Part shown: positions 42,694-50,855 of the stretch, piece by piece | How positions within the stretch are numbered: the stretch's first letter is position 1 | Layout of the letters: each line of letters opens with the position of its first letter | NCBI GenBank assembly: GCA_964511625.1 | Contig: CAZEJG010000002.1 | Span: forward strand, 174,797 to 238,796 | Length of the DNA stretch: 64,000 bases | Direction: 5' to 3' | Origin: Pseudohoeflea sp964511625 | GTDB taxonomy: Bacteria; Pseudomonadota; Alphaproteobacteria; Rhizobiales; Rhizobiaceae | Notes under the pieces: generated by a model | Databases searched by the model: none | Seen by the model: the letters and a program-made list of their open reading frames with translations, nothing else | What the model was told of the DNA's origin: nothing | Program-made: the position numbers and the translations under genes

Positions 42694-42999
42694 GATCGCG
42701 AAACGACGTTTCGGAGACCAATTTGTATCCGGAAGGGTGGAGCGCTCGTCTGACTGCGTATGGATGGGCTCTATTTCGCTCGAGGTTGACTCCTGACGAG
42801 CGTTCGCAAGCCGAGCGCTGTCCGGAGATCACAAAAACACACAACGTGCACCAGTGAGTCTCTTTGGCGGAATTCTCCATTCGAGCGCCGGAACGGCTTT
42901 TGTTAATTCGGGCGGCTTTGTCGGCCGCGAAAGTTTCGGTTTAGCCGGAGAGGGTGCCCTCAGTTAGTCTGAAGAAACTCTGAAAACCGGAGATGTCCT

Positions 43000-43073
43000 G
43001 TTTTTCTCCATTTTCCCGTTATATACGTATATTCTTCTCTATAAACTATATAAGCGGGAAAATGGAGAAAAAC
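43000..43073. repeat. large perfect inverted repeat with AT-rich centre
   Basis: 19-bp perfect arms, GTTTTTCTCCATTTTCCCG (43000-43018) and its reverse complement (43055-43073), flank a 36-nt AT-rich loop. The pairing can extend inward (TTATATA/TATATAA) past a one-base bulge. It lies in a 530-bp stretch without any gene, about 150 bp before the gene at 43225. It could be an origin-like element, a strong RNA hairpin or an operator; nothing in sequence decides. Confidence 0.75.
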
Positions 43074-43224
43074 CGGACGCTCCCGGTTCTGAAACATATT
43101 CCGGGTCTTCTAAAAATTTTTTCGGAAAAAAACGCTTCCCGGTCGTTCGGTTGCTATATTCCGAACTGAGGGGCCATTGTTCATCCGGTCCCTCATTCGT
43201 GATTGCAAATGACTGGAGTGCCCG

Positions 43225-43692
43225 ATGGATGCTACTTGCAACGAAGATGCCTTCGCTGAACGCGCGGACCGAATGAAGTCCGCAATCGCGAAGTGGCGAG
43301 TGAAATACCGGAGCTGGGCTGACTGGGTGCGAATTAGAGAAATCGAAAACCGGCAGGCTCGAGAAGCTTACAGGGCAGAAAAGGCTGCCGAGGGGAAAAC
43401 AGTCCGGCCGTATGTGCCCTCGACGGCTCGGTCGAAAGAAGGCGAGGAGGTTTTTGAGTTCTTGCGTCGTAAGGATAGTGAGCGAAAGAAGGCGAAGTAT
43501 CACGAGCAGGCTGCGGCGCAAGGTCGGGCGGTGCGCGAATATAACGATCTCTCAATGATGTCGGATGAAGAGCGCGCCGACTACAAGCGGCAGCGGGACG
43601 CGCGAAATAAACGGGAAGCGCGCAAGCGGGCGAAAGAAGCGACATACTCCGTAGCAAAGACCGGGAAGAAGCCGCTTACATTTCGCGTCTAG
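43225..43692 (+). CDS. charged, helical hypothetical protein
   Basis: 155 residues, very rich in Lys, Arg, Glu and Ala, with long predicted helices (EVFEFLRRKDSERKKAKYHEQ; ADYKRQRDARNKREARKR), so likely coiled-coil or nucleic-acid binding. GGAG lies 6 nt before the ATG. No family recognised. It stands alone between the large inverted repeat and an integrase remnant. Confidence 0.6.
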   Translation: MDATCNEDAFAERADRMKSAIAKWRVKYRSWADWVRIREIENRQAREAYRAEKAAEGKTVRPYVPSTARSKEGEEVFEFLRRKDSERKKAKYHEQAAAQGRAVREYNDLSMMSDEERADYKRQRDARNKREARKRAKEATYSVAKTGKKPLTFRV

Positions 43693-43860
43693 GACGTGCA
43701 GGATCCGCAAGGAGAGGTAGGGCGCGACGGATCATCTGGACGGGGTTTCTCACCAAATGCACGCCCCACTCTTTACATGCACCGTTGCGTGCACCGTTGA
43801 TAGCATGCGCCTGCGTTGAGTTCGCGGAAGACGCTAGATGTGGAGACGAGCATCACGGTA

Positions 43861-44187
43861 TCATGCGACGTCCGCAGATAGCCGCATGGCAAGCGTCCGG
43901 TAGGCGATTTCACGCTTCATGAGCGCCTTGATGCGATAGCCCTCGGTGCTGGCGCTGCCTTTGTGCGGTGTGATCTCACGCAGGTAGCGATCCAGCAGCT
44001 CTCTCACCTTCATGCGCTCAGGGAGGCGTGTATCCTGCGGTGTTCCGCTGCGGTCGAGCTTGGCTTCCAGATTGCGCGCTCACTTCTCGGCGTCTGCCTT
44101 GGTCTCAAAGCCCTTGGCACGCGGGAGAATTCCTTTACGTCTGAATTGGGCTTGCTATTTGCCTCTGAGCCGTCGGATCGTCGCCAT
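43861..44187 (-). pseudogene. N-terminal remnant of a second tyrosine integrase
   Basis: On the minus strand an ATG at 44187 with a perfect AAGGAGGTG upstream opens MATIRRLRGK, then a TAG at codon 11 and a TGA at codon 36, both where integrases have Trp (normally ...GKWQAQ and AEKWAR). The frame continues LEAKLDRSGTPQDTRLPERM, then a KGSASTEGYRIKAL segment typical of core-binding domains, and ends at a TGA at 43861. The catalytic domain is missing. Two nonsense codons and truncation make it a decayed integrase from an earlier element. Confidence 0.85.
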
Positions 44188-44410
44188 GAAGCACCTCCTT
44201 GTTTTGTGCCTCTGACGAGTAGGATGCCCCTCAGAAGCCGCCAAGGAGGTTTCCGGAGTCCAGTGTGATCAAGATGTGCCGGAAGACGCTGAGACGCACC
44301 TGGGTGACGTCTGCGGGGTGAAGTGGATGCAGACGGGGCAAGGATTTCCATCTCGGTGAATCGGCATAAGAGTGCTGCCTAAATAAGGCAATACTCTATT
44401 TAGAGCCGCT

Positions 44411-44596
44411 TCATGCAGCGGTCACTGCTCCGGTTTCTCGTGTTCGATCGGGTTCACGGCGCCCAGTCTCGAATTCACGAAGCTTCTCCTGATCGAATGA
44501 GAAGGCATAGCTCAACCGTTCGGATAATTTTTCAGCAGCCGCTCGAAACGCCTGCACTTGCTCTTCCCGGAACGAGAGTCTTTCGTTCATGAGCAT
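44411..44596 (-). CDS. possible small protein divergent to the AvcD gene
   Basis: 61 residues (MLMNERLSFREEQVQAF...), helical and charged, with no recognised family. It lies divergent to and 54 bp from the AvcD gene. The same region also contains inverted repeats (GCCT/AGGC, CTAAATA/TATTTAG at 44377-44404, CCGCT/AGCGG) that could belong to an RNA. Either protein or RNA is possible; the evidence for the protein is only the open frame. Confidence 0.35.
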   Translation of the reverse strand: MLMNERLSFREEQVQAFRAAAEKLSERLSYAFSFDQEKLREFETGRREPDRTRETGAVTAA

Positions 44597-44650
44597 GGCC
44601 TCCCTGTTTGAATCGAATCGGTATAATCCACTCTAAGCAGTTTCGATTCA

Positions 44651-46291
44651 TTGTGCCTAGTGGAATCGACCAATTCAGAATATGTTCCAAAGATGGTTGA
44701 ATCTCCGCGTCTCATAGAGTTTCCAGAGCTTGTTTTTGGGTTAGCCGGTCCCCTCGGCGTAGACTTGGATGCGTTAGCAGATAGCCTCGCCCAATCGCTA
44801 CAGTCAGTAGGCTATGAGGCGGTTAATGTGAAGTTAACGCGGGAGATGTTGGAATATTCGGCGGATATCGCTGCGCCAAAATCCACCGCGTATAATGACC
44901 AGATTGCCCACAAGATGGACTATGCGACTGCGTTATGCCGTAAGTATGACGGCCCTTCCACGATGGCGCTAGTTGCAATCGACGCCATACAACGGTTCCG
45001 AAAAGAGAAGACCGGATCGATCAACGCACCTGCCGCTAAAACAGGATACGTGATCCGGCAGCTTAAGCGCCCCGAAGAGGTCATTCGCCTACGGCGCGTT
45101 TACGGAAAGCAGTTCGTTCTGATCTCAGCCTACACAGCCATTGAAGAACGATTTAATCGGGTCTTCGAGAAGATTCGCCGTTCGACATCGACCCGCAGCT
45201 CAAACGCCGACATCAAATATTGGGCGCACGAGATACTCGATCGAGATGCTGATGAAGAGGACGTGAATGGTCAGCACATTCGTGACACTTTCCATCTGGC
45301 CGACGTATTTGTTGATGGTAACACGCGTCAGGATCTGGACCAAAGCTTGGGTCGTTTCATCAAAGGCTTTTTCGGCAAGGCCGATGTCTCACCCACAAAA
45401 GACGAATACGGGATGTATGCCGCGAAATCAGCATCGCTACGGTCGGCCGATCTCTCACGCCAGGTCGGTGCAGCAATTTTCTCAACTGAAGGAGAAGTGA
45501 TCTCGCAAGGGTGTAACGAAGTGCCAAAGGCATTTGGTGGCACCTATTGGGATCAAGAGCAACCGGACTATCGCGACGTCAAAGTAGGGCATGATCCCAA
45601 TGAGCTTCTCAAACGTCAAATTCTCAAAGATGTCGTGGAGCGACTTCACGATGCTGATATGCTCGCTTCAACATGTATCGATATTGGCACAATCGATGAA
45701 ATACTCGACCACCTGACCGCCAAGAAAAAAGACGCCAGATTGCACACCGTGCAAAAAGGCCCTTTGGCGGACGCTGCCATTATGGACCTTACTGAGTATG
45801 GTAGAGTGGTGCATGCTGAAATGTGTGCGATCTGCGACGCAGCTCGAATCGGCAGGAGCGTGCGCAATGCAACGCTCTTCTGCACGACGTTTCCTTGTCA
45901 CAACTGCACGAAACATATCATAGCATGTGGTATTAGGCGGGTCGTCTACATCGAACCCTATCCGAAGAGTAAGGCACACGAACTACACGGTTACGAGCTT
46001 TCGATTGAAAGCGAGAGCTCAGATCGTGTTTCGTTCGTGCCGTTCATCGGAATATCGCCATATCGTTACCGCGATATTTTCCAAAAAGGTAAGCGAAAGG
46101 GCTCAGACGGGATAGCAAAGAGCTGGATGGAAAACTCGCCAAAGCCCATGCTCGATCCAGGACTTGGAACCTATCTGGATACCGAAGTGCTAGAGTTATT
46201 GTCTCTGACTGGCAGTTATGGCGAAGTTCCCGGCGATAACGAGGAGCGAGCTTCCGATTCTGATGACGCGACTTCAAAAACGGGCGGCTAG
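44651..46291 (+). CDS. avcD: AvcD-type anti-phage dCTP deaminase
   Basis: AvcD deaminates dCTP/dCMP on phage infection and depletes the nucleotide pool. The N-terminal part has a P-loop-like VFGLAGPLGVDLDALADSL (residues ~28-46). The C-terminal cytidine-deaminase domain has HAE at ~388-390 and PCHNC at ~415-419, the zinc-binding and catalytic residues. 546 residues, usual for this two-domain family. The start is uncertain: TTG at 44651, GTG at 44660 or ATG at 44693, with no clear ribosome site. In Vibrio the protein is held off by the AvcI RNA; a comparable RNA would be expected just upstream (inference). Confidence 0.85.
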   Translation: MCLVESTNSEYVPKMVESPRLIEFPELVFGLAGPLGVDLDALADSLAQSLQSVGYEAVNVKLTREMLEYSADIAAPKSTAYNDQIAHKMDYATALCRKYDGPSTMALVAIDAIQRFRKEKTGSINAPAAKTGYVIRQLKRPEEVIRLRRVYGKQFVLISAYTAIEERFNRVFEKIRRSTSTRSSNADIKYWAHEILDRDADEEDVNGQHIRDTFHLADVFVDGNTRQDLDQSLGRFIKGFFGKADVSPTKDEYGMYAAKSASLRSADLSRQVGAAIFSTEGEVISQGCNEVPKAFGGTYWDQEQPDYRDVKVGHDPNELLKRQILKDVVERLHDADMLASTCIDIGTIDEILDHLTAKKKDARLHTVQKGPLADAAIMDLTEYGRVVHAEMCAICDAARIGRSVRNATLFCTTFPCHNCTKHIIACGIRRVVYIEPYPKSKAHELHGYELSIESESSDRVSFVPFIGISPYRYRDIFQKGKRKGSDGIAKSWMENSPKPMLDPGLGTYLDTEVLELLSLTGSYGEVPGDNEERASDSDDATSKTGG

Positions 46292-46317
46292 AGCAATCGG
46301 AATAAAAATACGGATGC

Positions 46318-46693
46318 TGTTCGGCATCTATGCTGACGATGGACTTCCGGCCGGGGGCCTTTTAGCCGCACGTTCTTTCCGAAACTGTCCGCCTTGCGAC
46401 AGCGCTTCATGAGATCGGATGGGACCAGTCGCGTCCGGATCTCTATCGTCACAGCGCGAAATGCGCCGGCTCATGAACGTGTAATTCATACGCTTCGAGC
46501 ATGGGGCGCTCCGGCAGACGAGGCTCATTTTGTCGGCACGCACGACAAAGCTTCAATCCTTGCAGCAACTCGTGCGCACATTTTCTTCGACGACCAGGAA
46601 AAGCATGTGTCCGGCGCCAGCTCTGTCGATTCCTCGGGCTTGGTGCCCGGTCCGCACGATGCGAACAAGCCAATACTTCCTTCGTCGGATTGA
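46318..46693 (+). pseudogene. C-terminal remnant of a cytosolic 5'-nucleotidase, frameshifted
   Basis: The frame from about 46380 reads KLSALRQRF, then RISIVTARNAPAHERVIHTL and HIFFDDQEKHV, the C-terminal signature of the 5-nucleotidase family (PF06189). The preceding ~60 nt in another frame (DDGLPAGGLLAARSF) continue the homologous region, so a frameshift near 46380 is likely. The first ~200 residues of the family are absent. It lies 27 nt after avcD; whether it once formed a unit with the deaminase is unknown. Confidence 0.75.
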
Positions 46694-46824
46694 TACGGGA
46701 GCAACGCCCTACTGTCGAAAGAGTGGCGGTTTCGTGCCAGGCCCGTCAGTCCAAGAGGATCAATTCAGGAAGAAACAAGGCGGGCAAGGAGTGCCGGCCG
46801 GCAGTGAAATTGGGCCGGGGACGC

Positions 46825-46863
46825 TTCGGAGGGTAGCGCTCTATCCAGCTGAGCTACGGGTGC
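46825..46863 (-). tRNA. tRNA-Arg(CCG) 5' half only
   Basis: Minus-strand GCACCCG acceptor strand, D arm TAGCTCAGCTGGATAGAGC, 5' anticodon stem CTACC and loop CTCCGAA (anticodon CCG) are intact. Then GCGTC appears in place of the expected GGTAG, and no T arm follows. It is a tRNA gene broken in the anticodon loop and cannot give a functional tRNA. Confidence 0.8.
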
Positions 46864-46991
46864 CTGCCGTCGGGGTGGGAGGGACAGCCCACGCCCGCAT
46901 CCGCGACAAATCACATGTGCGGGTTCTCGGCCCAACCGCAGGGGGAGCTTCAATGCGCAATTTGCGAGACGGGTCGGCGTCAGCCTCCTCG

Positions 46992-47028
46992 TGCAGAGGG
47001 CGCAAGTTCGAAGCCTGTCGGGTGCGCC
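46992..47028 (+). tRNA. tRNA-Arg 3' half, degenerate, on the opposite strand
   Basis: On the plus strand AGTTCGAAGCCTG (T loop and stem, one mismatch) is followed by CGGGTGC-G-CC. This acceptor strand pairs exactly with the GCACCCG of the 5' half at 46857-46863 but points the other way. The two halves are 128 bp apart in head-to-head orientation. They are probably the scar of an integration, deletion or inversion at tRNA-Arg(CCG). Confidence 0.65.
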
Positions 47029-47099
47029 GGGATTGTGGCGGGCTTCCTCTTGACAGACTACGTAGGCGAAATGTTAGCGCGTAGAAAAGAGGAGCTAGC

Positions 47100-47678
47100 A
47101 TGTTTGGATTATTCCGGAGTAAGCGGAACAAGGCGGTTCATGGGGCGCAACTATTAGATGTTGCCATTTATCAGGCGAATATGGACTCATTCTTTGAGAG
47201 AGAAAATCTGTCCATTGCAGGAGTGCCGACTGAGAACCAAATTTGGATCTATGCGACAGTAGTGACACGCAAACTTGCAGAGAAATCGATAGGTGCGGAG
47301 TTTTCTGTAGAATCGCTGAATTTGAAAATGAAAGTATCGCTCCTCCTGGCAGGCATACAGTGCACTCATATGCTTTTTCGATATGCCTATTCAGGAACAG
47401 ACACATCCAGAGGTAAGATCGGTGCGCGCAAGGAAATTGTTATTCAGAATGTTTGCTCCAGTATTATGGGCGCAGAGAATGATACTCCGCCTGATGAGGC
47501 AGTTGGTGCAATGGCTACCGCAGCAATGCTCTACAGAGAAATTGCTGCGCGCGATGCTTACTTGTTGAAAAATTTAGACTATTCGTGGCGGCTGATGTTT
47601 GAAAAGAATGATAGTGAAAGCGCCGACGAAATCATTAAATGTGTCAATGATTTAATGGCTTACCAGTCCTCTCATTAG
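47100..47678 (+). CDS. hypothetical protein, AT-rich gene
   Basis: 192 residues with GAGGAG 5 nt upstream of the ATG. Largely helical; no motif recognised. A Cys and His occur in LAGIQCTHMLF. The gene is clearly more AT-rich than the photosynthesis genes, which suggests recent transfer. It begins 71 nt after the tRNA-Arg 3' remnant. Confidence 0.6.
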   Translation: MFGLFRSKRNKAVHGAQLLDVAIYQANMDSFFERENLSIAGVPTENQIWIYATVVTRKLAEKSIGAEFSVESLNLKMKVSLLLAGIQCTHMLFRYAYSGTDTSRGKIGARKEIVIQNVCSSIMGAENDTPPDEAVGAMATAAMLYREIAARDAYLLKNLDYSWRLMFEKNDSESADEIIKCVNDLMAYQSSH

Positions 47679-47998
47679 AGTAAAAAGTAAAATTCATCAG
47701 CTTCTACGTTGGCCTTATTTTCTTGGTCTCTCCCTGAATTTGAGCATGCGAATAAGAGCGGGTTATTAGAGTTGGTCATCGTTCGCGCGAGCTGACGACG
47801 GACGAGTAGTGGTGGACGCTGCTAGTCGATTGGAGAGCTAATGGCGTCTTTGCGCAGGTGAGTATTTTTCATTCAACTCAAGGGTTGTCCGCGGCGTAGG
47901 CGCTACGCTGAGGCTGTCAGGTAGCGTGTTTCCGTCCTCGCTTGCTTAGGCATTCGTGAGGTTCCAATAGGATTTTCGCCTGCATTGGCACCTTGTCG
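47679..47998. other. intergenic, nothing recognised
   Basis: About 320 bp between convergent genes; no gene, clear terminator or repeat found. Confidence 0.5.
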
Positions 47999-48835
47999 TC
48001 ATTGAGCAGGCAATACTCCGTCAATCGCCACTCCTGTTTCTGTCCCCTTCGTTTTCAATCGCTCGTGCACACCGTTCAGTGCTGGGGCGATCATGTAGCC
48101 GGTGGACAGGTCTCCGATCATCACCGATTGGTGGCGCGGAGCGATTTTCCAATGAAGCCCGATGAGAGCACAGATCACAGCGTCGAGCTTGTCTTGGTCT
48201 GCCTTTCTTGGCCGCTCCAGTTGCAACTGCTCGTCGCACCACTTCTTCAAGTCATGCACATCCAGACGCGCGCCAAAATCCGTGACGAGGTTCACGACGC
48301 TCTTCCAATGAGAAATTTCGAACGTCTTCCGGCGCGCCGGGTTGTAGCGGGGGCCGCCAAGCCTAACGCAGTAGTCGGCATTGATCCCGGCCAAAGCCAG
48401 CGCCGGAAACACTTCCATCACGTATGTGCCATCTGTGGCGTGCCGCGCCTGTTCCGGGTTTTCGATTGCGGCCAGGTTTTCTTTGAACCTCCAAATTGGC
48501 GCGTCGTCGTCGAACATGCCCTTCTTAGAGCGGTTCGCCGGCTGAACGCCTCCTCCAATCCATGAAATCAAGGATCCGGCTACGCGGTCCACCGGACGAA
48601 GACTGGTCATATTCGGGACGATGGTTGGCTGATCGATGCTGACCAGGCACATCCGCGAGATACTTCTTTCGCTGTCGATCCCGGTCAAAGCTTGAGCGAA
48701 AGATGCGAGCTCTGGCTCGCGAAATGAGACTTCTCCCGCCTCGTTGCTGCGAATGACGCAGACAGCGCCTGGTGCCTCCGGCTTACCGGTCCATGCGGAA
48801 TCGAAGCCAATCACCGAGAACGATTGTTGGGTCAT
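47999..48835 (-). CDS. DUF429 protein (RNase H-like fold)
   Basis: 278 residues, start MTQQSFSVIGFDSAWTG. The pattern fits DUF429: an early Asp strand (VIGFDSAW), SIDQPT, EVFPALAL and the late DKLDAVICALIGLHW with an Asp, as in RNase H-like nucleases. The family role is not established. It is monocistronic, convergent with the gene at 47100. Presence inside a defence-rich island suggests a nuclease role in genome conflict (inference). Confidence 0.75.
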   Translation of the reverse strand: MTQQSFSVIGFDSAWTGKPEAPGAVCVIRSNEAGEVSFREPELASFAQALTGIDSERSISRMCLVSIDQPTIVPNMTSLRPVDRVAGSLISWIGGGVQPANRSKKGMFDDDAPIWRFKENLAAIENPEQARHATDGTYVMEVFPALALAGINADYCVRLGGPRYNPARRKTFEISHWKSVVNLVTDFGARLDVHDLKKWCDEQLQLERPRKADQDKLDAVICALIGLHWKIAPRHQSVMIGDLSTGYMIAPALNGVHERLKTKGTETGVAIDGVLPAQ

Positions 48836-49252
48836 TGCGGGTGACCTCCCGACCGCTAGACCTCAAGGAGGTCGTATAAGCTGTTAATTGGCAAGAGACT
48901 GCGCTTTAAATCAAGGATCGTCGGTGATGAGCGAAGTGGTGTCCGTTGCGGCTAGATTGCCGGATGCCCGCCTAGATGAAGTTTCGCACCGTTGTTTGGT
49001 TAAACGGCTCGATGCCAACAATTCCGTGTCATAGGTCTGCGACGGCATATCAGAAGTTGCCATCAGATGCACCGAGGTAATCGGATGGCTATGTCGCTGC
49101 GATTGACTGCCTTGAGGGGGTCGCGCGGACCTTCAACCTGTCCGCGCCTTGGATGTTGCGAGTGAAATAATTGAGAGGCTAGGGGAGCTCCTGTCGAATT
49201 GGTCGATCGAGATATTCGCCGGCCATGATGAAAGGAATTGTGGTCAACTGGC
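48836..49252. other. intergenic, no gene seen
   Basis: About 420 bp between divergent genes. No convincing open frame, tRNA or repeat recognised apart from the promoter at its right end. Confidence 0.5.
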
Positions 49253-49288
49253 TTGACATTGGTAACGAGTAACGATATAAACCGTTAC
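49253..49288 (+). promoter_or_regulatory. near-consensus sigma-70 promoter with embedded operator
   Basis: TTGACA (49253-49258), a 17-bp spacer and TATAAA (49276-49281). Two direct GTAACGA copies (49262-49268, 49269-49275) fill the spacer and an inverted CGTTAC (49283-49288) follows the -10. A repressor bound here would block polymerase. It lies 20 bp upstream of the start at 49308 and should drive the four-gene operon to 50688. Confidence 0.82.
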
Positions 49289-49307
49289 GTATGAATTGGA
49301 GATGGTC

Positions 49308-49799
49308 ATGCCGCTGTCGAATGCAGAGAAGCAACGTCGGTATCGCGAACGGAAAAAGCTGGAAAAGCAAAAGCCGGAACAGCGGAAGGAGGCCATTCGT
49401 CCTTCTGAAGACGAGCTTGCGCCCTACCTTCGGTCGTCATTCGGAGACTTCCTTAAGGATCGTGCGGACCAGACCCTTTTCTATGAAACGCTCTACTGGT
49501 GCGGTGTTCAGGTGGACGTCAACCTAGAGAACGATCGCCCCAACTTAGATACGAAGGACGATTGGCAGGCGGTCGGGATTGAACCCAGCTCGTTGAACAT
49601 CGCCACCGGCATGGTCGGCGCGTTCATCGATGCAGCGCAAGAGCTGTCGGTGCTCATCAACGAATACAAGCTTCAAGAGATCGACCAGGCGATGAAAACA
49701 GCTTCGCAAGCCGATCGGGTCCGGCTCGAATACATGCGAAAGCCACTGACGAAACGGACAAGCCATTTCTTCCCGGTCATCGAAGTCAAAACTGATTGA
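49308..49799 (+). CDS. phage-type basic-N-terminus hypothetical protein
   Basis: 163 residues starting MPLSNAEKQRRYRERKK; GGAG lies 6 nt before this ATG. The very basic opening is a frequent feature of phage/prophage proteins in rhizobia. The rest is helical with no known motif. First gene of an operon whose promoter carries GTAACGA operators. Confidence 0.65.
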   Translation: MPLSNAEKQRRYRERKKLEKQKPEQRKEAIRPSEDELAPYLRSSFGDFLKDRADQTLFYETLYWCGVQVDVNLENDRPNLDTKDDWQAVGIEPSSLNIATGMVGAFIDAAQELSVLINEYKLQEIDQAMKTASQADRVRLEYMRKPLTKRTSHFFPVIEVKTD

Positions 49800-49904
49800 T
49801 TGGAAGGAAACTGCCGGCCGGGCATCGATTGGAACCCGCACCCGAGCCGGCAGGACTAGCGAGGCAGGCGCTACCTGCCATCCTCTAACCGAAAGCAATA
49901 TACC

Positions 49905-50264
49905 ATGAGCAAGAGTAGAACGAAACTCGGCAGAGCACTCCTTTGCAGCGCAAGCGGAAATGGCGACGGCAGTCAACGTCGCGCGTCCGCGTTCGAAGTG
50001 CGAACGATGTCGAGCAAGGAATATCTCGGCTTGCCGAGCAGATGCGCTTGGCACGGCTGTGGAAAGACTACGGCCAATCCTGACGGGGCGGGATGGAGCA
50101 AGCTCCTTCTTTATAAGGGTAAGACTCATAGCAATTTTTTGAAGATCAAGCGGCGCGATATGTATCGGGATTGCGTCTTGTGTCCGGAGCATTCGAGTTA
50201 CCTGGACGAGCGCTTGCTCGTTGATCTTGGGCGCGCGTTGATTGATACGGCAGGTGTAGCATGA
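49905..50264 (+). CDS. hypothetical protein with Cys/His pairs
   Basis: 119 residues. CAWHGCG and a later CVLCPEH give four Cys/His groups spaced like a small zinc-binding knuckle, which could be structural (inference). Basic in the middle. It overlaps the next gene by 4 nt (ATGA). Confidence 0.55.
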   Translation: MSKSRTKLGRALLCSASGNGDGSQRRASAFEVRTMSSKEYLGLPSRCAWHGCGKTTANPDGAGWSKLLLYKGKTHSNFLKIKRRDMYRDCVLCPEHSSYLDERLLVDLGRALIDTAGVA

Positions 50265-50506
50265 GCCGTCTCCCCACTCGTCGCGTCCTCGCCAGCATGT
50301 CCGACAACAATCGTTGGGCTACGTTGTCCGCATTCGCTCGCGACCTCCGTCGCGAATTGGAAGAAGCCACGACGGCGCAGCATCGCCGTTTGGTGCGTAT
50401 GAAGCTGGCACGGGTATCCTCAGCGGCAGAACACTTCGGAGACTTCATCGGTGACGTCGACATGGGCCATTCGCCAACGGCTGAAGCGCAGGAGTTTTGC
50501 CGATGA
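50261..50506 (+). CDS. hypothetical small helical protein
   Basis: 81 residues, basic, helical (FARDLRRELEEATTAQHRR). The ATG overlaps the previous stop, and its own stop overlaps the start of the next gene, so the three are translationally coupled. No family recognised. Confidence 0.55.
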   Translation: MSRLPTRRVLASMSDNNRWATLSAFARDLRRELEEATTAQHRRLVRMKLARVSSAAEHFGDFIGDVDMGHSPTAEAQEFCR

Positions 50507-50688
50507 GCGTCTCTCCAGCGATGAAGCAGCTGATTGATAATGCCAAGAAGCGCCATGGTGCTTACGCCAGTGACGAAGTTATAGAGTTTGCAATCAAGCT
50601 ATTGGTTGCAGAGGTGGAGCGTTTGCGCTTTAACGCCGAATGTGTCGATAAGGCGATTGATGTGCTTGTAGAGATAACGGATCACTAA
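50503..50688 (+). CDS. hypothetical small helical protein
   Basis: 61 residues (MSVSPAMKQLIDNAKKRH...), two helices, overlapping the previous stop codon (ATGA). Followed by a strong hairpin terminator. No family recognised. Confidence 0.55.
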   Translation: MSVSPAMKQLIDNAKKRHGAYASDEVIEFAIKLLVAEVERLRFNAECVDKAIDVLVEITDH

Positions 50689-50727
50689 TTAATCTAAAAG
50701 TGAGTTAGAATAAGGATTCTACAAAAT

Positions 50728-50757
50728 AATGACCGCCATCATAAGCTGGCGGTCATT
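50728..50757 (+). terminator. rho-independent terminator of the small-gene operon
   Basis: 11-bp perfect stem (AATGACCGCCA / TGGCGGTCATT) with an 8-nt loop, followed by an AT-rich stretch. It lies 39 nt after the operon's last stop. Confidence 0.75.
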
Positions 50758-50855
50758 GATATTTATAAATTTTATTCAACTAGAAATTATGTTTATTTTT
50801 AATAAGTATTTTTAGTATTATACTAGAGATAATATATTAGTAAATTGGGTGGAAA

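Noticed and set aside
43039..43521. 160-residue minus-strand frame.
   Set aside because: It overlaps the large inverted repeat and the better-supported plus-strand gene at 43225.
43861..44187. Stop-codon read-through or recoding of the second integrase.
   Set aside because: TAG and TGA are both involved and the catalytic domain is missing; decay explains it more simply.
46530..47084. 184-residue plus-strand frame.
   Set aside because: It runs through the nucleotidase remnant and both tRNA-Arg pieces and has no coherent protein sequence.
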